Source of the DNA: CAIKZZ01 sp035524595
GTDB taxonomy: Bacteria > Pseudomonadota > Gammaproteobacteria > Steroidobacterales > Steroidobacteraceae
Direction of reading: 5' to 3'
DNA: 13,704 nucleotides
NCBI GenBank assembly: GCA_035524595.1
Contig: DATKOP010000061.1
Location: forward strand, 1 to 13,704
A model generated the notes under the pieces. The model was given only the letters and a program-made list of their open reading frames with translations. It ran no database searches and was not told the origin of the DNA. Both the position numbers and the translations under genes were made by a program. How positions within the stretch are numbered: the first letter of the stretch is position 1; every line of letters starts with the position of its first letter. Of this stretch, positions 8,849-13,704 are shown in pieces.

Positions 8849-9553
8849 GTGCCGGCACCGCTCGAGCTCGAGCTCGCGCTAAGGTTCGCGGGCGCCGCGG
8901 CGCGCGCGCGGCTCGAGCCGCTCTACGCGATCGACGCCGAGATCGCCGCCGCCGCGCGTCCCGGCGTCGAGCACGCGGTCGCGCACGCCAAGCTCGGCTG
9001 GTGGCACGGCGAGGTCGAGCGGCTCGCGGCCGGGCGGCCCGAGCACCCGCTCGCGCGCGCGCTCCACGCCCGCGCGGGCGCGGCCCCCGGCTACGCGCGC
9101 CTCAACGAGCGCCTGGCCGCGGCCGAGCTCGCGCTCGCGGGCTTCGCGCCGGCGACCCCTCTGGAACTCGAGGCGCTGCTGGCGCGCTCGCACGGCGCGC
9201 TGCAGGTGCTGGCCGCGGAGCTGCTGGCCGGCGGCGCCGCGCCCGCGCTCGCGGCCTTCGGCGCCGCGCTCGGCCGCGGCCTCGGCCTCGTCGAGGCGCT
9301 CGCGGCGCCGGGGGCTCCGCTGCTCGCCGCGCTCGAGCGCGCGCCCCTGATCGGCGCCGCGCGCGAGGCGCTCGCGGCGGCGACGCGCGAGCTCGCGGCG
9401 CCGCTGCGGCCGGCGCAGGCGCACGGCCTCGTGCGCGGCGCGCTCGCCGCGGCGCGCCTCGCCGCGCTCGCCCGGGGCGCGACCGCCCCGCCGCACCCGT
9501 TCCCGCAACTGTGGCTCGCCTGGCGCACCGCGCGCCGCGCGCGCCGGGAGTGA
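8849..9553 (+). CDS. Squalene/phytoene synthase-like protein lacking the aspartate-rich motifs
   Basis: This 234-residue, almost wholly helical, Ala/Leu-rich protein has no membrane segment that stands out. Residues 20-70 read like the trans-isoprenyl diphosphate synthase head-to-head (squalene/phytoene synthase) family: LEPLYAIDAEI, then AKLGWWHGEVERLAAG, then HPLARAL. These match the family pattern of a Y-A-F segment, a KL-x-WW-x-x-E segment and an HP-x-x-x-AL segment. A later segment, LGRGLGLVEAL, sits where the family has its second aspartate motif. Neither DxxxD motif is present, so prenyl transfer is unlikely. The eukaryotic relative NDUFAF6, a complex I assembly factor, is likewise non-catalytic. 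The GTG start lies five bases after the mupP stop and the gene ends four bases before yciK, so it is an operon member. Its position beside ubiG invites a membrane or quinone-related role, but that is a guess. Family assignment is by eye. Confidence 0.6.
   Translation: MPAPLELELALRFAGAAARARLEPLYAIDAEIAAAARPGVEHAVAHAKLGWWHGEVERLAAGRPEHPLARALHARAGAAPGYARLNERLAAAELALAGFAPATPLELEALLARSHGALQVLAAELLAGGAAPALAAFGAALGRGLGLVEALAAPGAPLLAALERAPLIGAAREALAAATRELAAPLRPAQAHGLVRGALAAARLAALARGATAPPHPFPQLWLAWRTARRARRE
9546..9550 (+). promoter_or_regulatory. yciK ribosome binding site
   Basis: GGGAG lies seven bases before the GTG at 9558, inside the last codons of the preceding gene. It supports the GTG start, which also gives a 252-residue protein, the same length as E. 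coli YciK. Confidence 0.55.
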
Positions 9554-9557
9554 CGCC

Positions 9558-10316
9558 GTGACCACGCCCGATCCCCGCCACTACCGCGCGCACGCCGAGC
9601 TCTACGCCGGCCGCGTGATCCTCGTCACCGGCGCAGGCTCAGGCATCGGCCGTGCGCTCGCGCTCGCGCTCGCCGCAGGCGGCGCGACCGTCGGGCTGCT
9701 CGGCCGCACGCAACGCAAGCTCGAGCGGGTCTACGACGAGATCGTCGCGGCCGGCGGCCCGACGCCTGCGCTGCTGCCCTTCGACCTCGAGAACGCGCTC
9801 GCGCAGCACTACGACGCGCTCGCGGGCGCGCTCGAGACCGAGTTCGGGCGCCTCGACGGGCTGGTGCACAACGCCGCGATGCTGGGCACCCGCGCGCCGG
9901 TCGCGCACTTCGACGTGCCGACCTGGTGCCGGGTGCTGCAGGTGAACCTGACCGCGGAGTTCGCGCTGACGCAGGTGTGCCTGCCGCTCCTCGAAAAGAG
10001 CGCCGACGCCTCGGTCGTGTTCACGACGAGCGGCGTCGGCAACCGCGGCCGCGCCTACTGGGGCGCCTACGCGGTCTCGAAGTTCGGCGTCGAGGGCCTC
10101 GCGCAGGTGCTCGCGCACGAGTACGAGGACAACCCGCGGCTGCGCATCAACCTCGTGAACCCGGGACCGACCCGCACCGAGCTGCGGGCGCTCGCCTACC
10201 CGGCCGAGGACGCCGCGCGGCTCGCGGCGCCGGAGGAGGTCATCCCGACCTACCTCTACCTGCTGGGCCCGGACGCCCGCGGCGTGTCGGGCCGGCGCTT
10301 CGACTGCCAGGCTTGA
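9558..10316 (+). CDS. yciK: YciK-family short-chain dehydrogenase/reductase
   Basis: This cytoplasmic NAD(P)-dependent oxidoreductase belongs to the YciK subgroup, and its physiological substrate is not established. The 252 residues match E. coli YciK in length. The cofactor loop is VTGAGSGIG (23-31), followed by the subgroup's LLGR (47-50); Arg50 hints at NADP. LVHNAAMLG (102-110) replaces the usual NNAG. The catalytic triad is Ser158 (TTSGVG), Tyr171 and Lys175 in YWGAYAVSK. The C-terminal stretch with INLVNPGPTRTELRA, then YLYLLG and GRRFDCQA, follows E. coli YciK to the end, fixing the stop. It is the last gene of the ubiG operon, which matches the Pseudomonas order ubiG-mupP-yciK apart from the inserted gene. 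Its last 77 bases overlap the tail of the convergent gene, leaving no room for an ordinary terminator between them. Confidence 0.95.
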   Translation: MTTPDPRHYRAHAELYAGRVILVTGAGSGIGRALALALAAGGATVGLLGRTQRKLERVYDEIVAAGGPTPALLPFDLENALAQHYDALAGALETEFGRLDGLVHNAAMLGTRAPVAHFDVPTWCRVLQVNLTAEFALTQVCLPLLEKSADASVVFTTSGVGNRGRAYWGAYAVSKFGVEGLAQVLAHEYEDNPRLRINLVNPGPTRTELRALAYPAEDAARLAAPEEVIPTYLYLLGPDARGVSGRRFDCQA

Positions 10317-11085
10317 GGCGCCGCGCGCGCGCCGCGGGCATCGCGAGCTCGACCGCGGCGTAAAGCGCGTCGCGCTCCGGGGCCTCGAGCTCGCGGTGCC
10401 GGCCGCGCGAGATCGCCCGGTCCATGGTCACGGGCCCGAGGCGCGTGCGCAGGATGCGGCTGACCTCGAGGCCGGCGGCCGAGAGCAGGTTCCTGAGGTC
10501 GCGGCCGTGGCCGCGCTTGAGCTCGAACTCGAACCAACGGTTGCGGCCCTCGCCGCCCGCCGCGCCGAGCCGCGCGATCTCGAACGGCGGCTCGGCCGCG
10601 AGCGCCGCCGCCGGCAGCCCCGCCATCAGCGCCTCGGTCGGCTCGCCCGAGACGCGCACCGCGTAGGCGGAGCCGAGCCGCCCGGCCGCGCGGCTGGCCG
10701 CGGCCCTGAGCCCGCCGTCGGTCGTGAACACCTCGAGCCCGCCGTCGGTCGGCGCGAGCGGCGCGAGCGGCAGCCAGCGCCGGCCGCGCAGCTTCGGCAG
10801 CCGGTCGTAGGTCGTGGCCTCGGCCGCGGCGCCGCCGGCGGCCGTCGCGGGCTTCAAGGCCTCGCCGGGCGGGCGGTGGTAGATGAGCACCAGGTTGTCG
10901 GGCGCCGCGCGCTCGAGCCTGAGCCGCCGGCCGTCGACCGCGATCCGGTCGGTGGCGGCGACGCGCTGGCCGATGACCGCCGGCTGGCCGTTGACCGTGA
11001 CGCGGCCGGCCCGGATCCAGGCCTCGGCGTCGCGGCGCGAGGCGAGGCCGGCGCCGGCCAGCACCTTCTGCAGCCGCTCCGCCAC
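10240..11085 (-). CDS. rluB: RluB-family (RsuA-type) pseudouridine synthase homologue with catalytic Asp replaced
   Basis: RluB makes pseudouridine 2605 in 23S rRNA. The protein has 281 residues. An S4 RNA-binding domain (about 1-50: ERLQKVLAGAGLASRR, AGRVTVNGQ) is followed by an RsuA-type catalytic domain (about 64-245) with DRLPKLRGRRW, YAVRVSG, EGRNRWFEFELKRG and EVSRILRTRLGPV, close to E. coli RluB. The gap-free alignment of the active-site loop, VGRLDVNTCGLLLFTTDG in E. coli, is LAPLAPTDGGLEVFTTDG here. Catalytic Asp becomes Ala111 (codon 10755-10753) and its Arg becomes Pro109. The DPxGRPTV segment before it is also lost. The enzyme may therefore be inactive while still binding RNA. The GTG at 11085 is two bases after the scpB stop. 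Residues 257-281 (Arg/Gly/Ser/Pro-rich tail) are encoded antisense to the yciK end; E. coli RluB also ends in a basic Gly-rich tail. The symbol reflects locus and family, not proven activity. Confidence 0.85.
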   Translation of the reverse strand: MAERLQKVLAGAGLASRRDAEAWIRAGRVTVNGQPAVIGQRVAATDRIAVDGRRLRLERAAPDNLVLIYHRPPGEALKPATAAGGAAAEATTYDRLPKLRGRRWLPLAPLAPTDGGLEVFTTDGGLRAAASRAAGRLGSAYAVRVSGEPTEALMAGLPAAALAAEPPFEIARLGAAGGEGRNRWFEFELKRGHGRDLRNLLSAAGLEVSRILRTRLGPVTMDRAISRGRHRELEAPERDALYAAVELAMPAARARRLKPGSRSAGPTRRGRPGPAGRGRSG

Positions 11086-11087
11086 GC

Positions 11088-11732
11088 TCAGTCGCCCGCG
11101 GCGTTGCGCGCGCCCGCGTCGTCCGGGGCGGCCTGCACCTCGCTCGCCTCGGCCCCGACCGCGGCCAGCGTCGGCGCCTCGAACTCGAGCTGCACGCCGA
11201 GCGTCTCGACGTCCTTGAGCTGCGCCAGCGTCGGCAGGTCGTCGAGCGTCTTGAGGCCGAAGTAGTCGAGGAACTCGCGCGTGGTCGCGAGCAGCTCCGG
11301 CCGTCCCGGCACGTCGCGGTGGCCGATGACCCGCACCCAGCCGCGCTCGAGCACGGTGCGGATGATGTTCGGGTTGACCGCGACGCCGCGGATGTCCTCG
11401 ATCTCGCCGCGCGTGATCGGCTGGCGGTAGGCGATCAGCGCCAGCGTCTCGAGGAGCGCGCGCGAGTACTTCGCCGGCCGCTCGAGGAACAGCCGCGACA
11501 CCGGCGCCGCGACCTCGCCGCGCACCTGGATGCGCCAGCCGCTCGCGACCTCGGCGAGCGCGATGCCGCGGCCCGCGTAATCCCCGGCGAGCGCCGCGAG
11601 CGCGCGCTCGACGGCGGCGAGCTCGGGGCGCGCGAACTCGTCGAACAGGTCGCGCAGCTCCGCCGCGCTCACCGGCCGGCCGGCGGCCAAGAGCGCCGCT
11701 TCGACCACGTTCCTGAGGTAGCTCTCGGTCAT
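11088..11732 (-). CDS. scpB: Segregation and condensation protein B
   Basis: ScpB is a winged-helix dimer that binds ScpA in the Smc-ScpAB condensin, which compacts and separates chromosomes. The protein has 214 residues. It begins YLRNVVEAALLAAGRPVSAA, as is typical. The first winged helix covers about 5-80, ending WRIQVR. The second covers about 90-165 and carries SRALLETLALIAYRQPITR, then EIEDIRGVAVN and LLATTREFLDYFGL, which are the hallmark segments of the family. An acidic, Ala-rich C-terminal tail follows. The ATG at 11732 has a GGGAG five bases upstream and is 17 nt after scpA. No smc gene is in the window. Confidence 0.96.
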   Translation of the reverse strand: MTESYLRNVVEAALLAAGRPVSAAELRDLFDEFARPELAAVERALAALAGDYAGRGIALAEVASGWRIQVRGEVAAPVSRLFLERPAKYSRALLETLALIAYRQPITRGEIEDIRGVAVNPNIIRTVLERGWVRVIGHRDVPGRPELLATTREFLDYFGLKTLDDLPTLAQLKDVETLGVQLEFEAPTLAAVGAEASEVQAAPDDAGARNAAGD

Positions 11733-11749
11733 CGCAACTCCCAGAAGGC

Positions 11750-12616
11750 TCAGGACGCGGCGCCGGCCGCGTCGTCGTTGGCCGCCACCAGCTCGGCGCG
11801 CGGCAGCGCCGCGCGCACGTGCAGCGGCGCGTAGGTCTCGGCCTGCACGATGTCCAAGAGGCCCTCGCGCAGCAGCTCGAGCAGCGCGACGAAGGTCACC
11901 GTGACCCCCATGCGCCCCTCCTCGACGCTGAACAGCTGCGCGAAGCCGACGAGCTCGCCGCCCTGCAGCCGCTCGATGATCTCGCTCATGCGCTGGCGCA
12001 CCGAGAGCCGCTCGCGCTGCACGTGGTGGTGCGCGAACATCGCCGCCCGCTGGATGACGTCCGTGAACGCGAGCAGCATCTCCCTGAGCGTCACGTCGGG
12101 CAGCAGCGGCGCGACCGCGCGCTCGACGAGCTCGGCGTGCGCCACGTGCACGTCGCGCTCGAGCCGCGGCAGCCGGTCGATGTCCTCGGCGGCGCGCTTG
12201 AAGCGCTCGTACTCCTGCAGCCGGCGCACCAGCTCCGCGCGCGGGTCCTCCTCCTCGCCACCCTCGCTCTGCGGCCGCGGCAGCAGCATCCGCGACTTGA
12301 TCTCGGCCAGCATCGCCGCCATCAGCAGGTACTCGCCGGCGAGCTCGAGCTCGAGCTCGCGCATCAGGTCGATGTACTCGAGGTACTGGCGGGTGATCTC
12401 GGCGATCGGGATGTCGAGGACGTCGAGGTTCTGGCGCCGGATCAGGTAGAGCAGCAGGTCGAGCGGCCCCTCGAAGGCCTCGAGGAACACCTTGAGCGCC
12501 TGCGGCGGGATGTACAGGTCCTTCGGCGGCTCGGTCACCGGCTCGCCGTCGACGATCGCGAACGGCATCTCGGCCTGCTCGGGCCGAAGCTCCGCAGGCG
12601 GCAGCGGCGTGCTCAT
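11750..12616 (-). CDS. scpA: Segregation and condensation protein A (kleisin)
   Basis: ScpA is the kleisin that bridges the Smc heads and binds a ScpB dimer. The protein has 288 residues. After a 35-residue N-terminal extension comes the canonical FEGPLDLLLYLIRRQNLDVLDI (about residues 42-63), then EITRQYLEYI, ELAGEYLLMAAMLAEIKSRMLLP and a charged, Glu-rich linker. The C-terminal winged helix (about 215-270) carries VTVTFVALLELLREG, as expected for Smc binding. The start chosen is the ATG at 12616, which overlaps the trpS stop by four bases (ATGA). The reading frame is open further upstream, but that part is antisense-free overlap within trpS and not conserved. A second stop-proximal acidic tail (AANDDAAG) ends the protein. 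Confidence 0.95.
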   Translation of the reverse strand: MSTPLPPAELRPEQAEMPFAIVDGEPVTEPPKDLYIPPQALKVFLEAFEGPLDLLLYLIRRQNLDVLDIPIAEITRQYLEYIDLMRELELELAGEYLLMAAMLAEIKSRMLLPRPQSEGGEEEDPRAELVRRLQEYERFKRAAEDIDRLPRLERDVHVAHAELVERAVAPLLPDVTLREMLLAFTDVIQRAAMFAHHHVQRERLSVRQRMSEIIERLQGGELVGFAQLFSVEEGRMGVTVTFVALLELLREGLLDIVQAETYAPLHVRAALPRAELVAANDDAAGAAS

Positions 12617-13704
12617 CGGTACTCGAGCCCCATCGCGGCGCGCACCTGCTGCATGGTCTCGCGCGCGGCCTCGCGGGCCTTGTCGCAGCCCTCGGCGATG
12701 ATGCCGCGCACCGCGTCGCGGTTCTCCTCGTACTCCTTGGCGCGCGCGCGGATCACCTCGATCTCGGCGACCACGGCGTCGATCAGCGGCTTCTTGCACT
12801 CGAGGCAGCCGATGCCGGCGCTCCTGCAGCCGGCGGCGGCCCAGGCCTGGACGTCGGGCTTGGAGTAGATCCGGTGCAGGTCGAACACCGGGCACTTCTC
12901 CGGGTCGCCCGGGTCCGAGCGGCGCACCCGCGCCGGGTCGGTCTGCATCGTCTTGAGCTTCTTCGCGACCTCGGCCGGGTCCTCGCGCAGCCCGATGGTG
13001 TTGCCGTAGGACTTCGACATCTTGCGCCCGTCGAGCCCCGGCACCTTCGGCGTCGTGGTCAGCAGCACCTCCGGCTCCGTCAGGATCACCCGGCCGGTGC
13101 CCTCGAGGTAGCCCTGCAGCCGCTCGCGGTCGGCGACCGTGAGGCGCGCGTTGCCGGCCAGCAGCGCCGCCGCGCGCGCGAGCGCGCTCTCGTCGCCGGC
13201 GGTCTGGTAGGCCTTGCGCAGCTCCTGGTAGAGCTGCGCGTTCTTGGCGCCGAGGCGCTTGACGGCCTTCTCGGCCTTGGCCTCGAAGTCCTTCTCGCGG
13301 CCGTAGACGTGGTTGAAGCGCCGCGCGACCTCGCGCGTGATCTCGACGTGCGCCACCTGGTCCTCGCCGACCGGCACGTACTTCGGCCGGTACACCAGGA
13401 TGTCGGCGCTCTGCAGCAGCGGGTAGCCGAGGAAGCCGTAGGTCGCGAGGTCCTTCTCCTTGAGCTGCTCCTGCTGGTCCTTGTAGCTCGGCACGCGCTC
13501 GAGCCAGCCGAGCGGCGTGATCATCGACAGGAGCAGGTGCAGCTCCGCGTGCTCGGGCACCTGCGACTGGACGAAGAGCGTGCAGGCCGAGGGGTTGAGT
13601 CCCGCGCCCAGCCAGTCGATGACCATCTGCCAGGTGTTCTCCTCGAGCTGCGAGGTGTCGTCGTAGCCGGTCGTGAGCGCGTGCCAGTCGGCGACGAAGA
13701 AGTA
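12613..13704 (-). CDS. trpS: Tryptophanyl-tRNA synthetase, partial at N-terminus, with four-Cys motif
   Basis: TrpRS charges tRNA-Trp with tryptophan. The visible 363 residues run to the right edge; the start and the HIGH-like motif lie outside. The first visible residues, YFFVADWHALTT, then WLGAGLNP, LGWLERVPSYKDQ, FLGYPLLQSADILVY and VPVGEDQVAHVEI, are the class I catalytic core. The KMSKS loop is complete (GRKMSKSYGN). Compared with E. coli there is an insert of about 60-70 mainly helical, charged residues between the core and KMSKS (roughly 13087-13293), which from memory is known in longer proteobacterial TrpRS. Downstream of KMSKS four cysteines are spaced C-x21-C-x6-C-x2-C (EKCPVF ... 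GCRSAGIGCLECKKP), close to the C-x22-C-x6-C-x2-C iron-sulfur motif described for Thermotoga maritima TrpRS. The stop overlaps the scpA start (ATGA). Confidence 0.95.
   Translation of the reverse strand, partial: YFFVADWHALTTGYDDTSQLEENTWQMVIDWLGAGLNPSACTLFVQSQVPEHAELHLLLSMITPLGWLERVPSYKDQQEQLKEKDLATYGFLGYPLLQSADILVYRPKYVPVGEDQVAHVEITREVARRFNHVYGREKDFEAKAEKAVKRLGAKNAQLYQELRKAYQTAGDESALARAAALLAGNARLTVADRERLQGYLEGTGRVILTEPEVLLTTTPKVPGLDGRKMSKSYGNTIGLREDPAEVAKKLKTMQTDPARVRRSDPGDPEKCPVFDLHRIYSKPDVQAWAAAGCRSAGIGCLECKKPLIDAVVAEIEVIRARAKEYEENRDAVRGIIAEGCDKAREAARETMQQVRAAMGLEYR

Noticed and set aside
12340..12362. Tandem GAGCTC units, also seen near 8863-8880
   Set aside because: They encode Glu-Leu repeats in helices using the preferred GAG and CTC codons. 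There is no sign of a mobile or regulatory repeat.
11819..12868. Plus-strand open frame of about 350 codons opposite scpA
   Set aside because: Its product is an Arg/Leu/His/Asp-rich shadow translation, while ScpA on the other strand is complete and canonical.

Overview
The window is a GC-rich (roughly 70% or more by eye), densely packed piece of bacterial chromosome, almost certainly from a gammaproteobacterium. The evidence is gene order: gyrA-serC-(serA)-pheA-aroA facing away from ubiG-mupP-yciK is the arrangement familiar from Pseudomonas and relatives. trpS-scpA-scpB-rluB is another known gammaproteobacterial cluster. The genus cannot be resolved. A Xanthomonadales-, Nevskiales- or Chromatiales-like lineage seems likelier than Enterobacterales. 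The window holds no phage genes, insertion sequences, CRISPR arrays, tRNA or rRNA, and no gene-free stretch longer than about 115 bases.

Layout. (1) Positions 1-7289, minus strand: gyrA, serC, a phosphoglycerate dehydrogenase (serA type), pheA and aroA, transcribed right to left; aroA runs off the left edge. SerA and SerC are consecutive steps of serine synthesis; PheA and AroA belong to aromatic amino acid synthesis. serC-serA are 4 nt apart, serA-pheA overlap by ATGA, and pheA-aroA share one base (TGATG), so these four genes look translationally coupled. (2) Positions 7290-7431: a divergent promoter region with a TAGAAT -10 (extended TG) for gyrA and a perfect TATAAT -10 for the opposite operon. 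(3) Positions 7432-10316, plus strand: ubiG, mupP, a squalene/phytoene-synthase-like protein of unknown role, and yciK, all starting with GTG and separated by -4 to +5 nt. (4) Positions 10240-13704, minus strand: trpS (running off the right edge), scpA, scpB and an RluB-family gene, tightly packed. The last gene converges on yciK and overlaps it by 77 bp.

The region is mostly conserved core genome and I see no new multi-gene system. The points most worth a second look are: an RluB-family protein at the usual rluB locus whose catalytic aspartate and neighbouring arginine are replaced (Ala111, Pro109); a TrpRS with a four-cysteine pattern (C-x21-C-x6-C-x2-C) resembling the iron-sulfur motif of Thermotoga TrpRS; a squalene/phytoene-synthase-fold protein without the aspartate-rich motifs, embedded between ubiG/mupP and yciK; and a SerA of the 'DFP' subtype without the usual catalytic glutamate.
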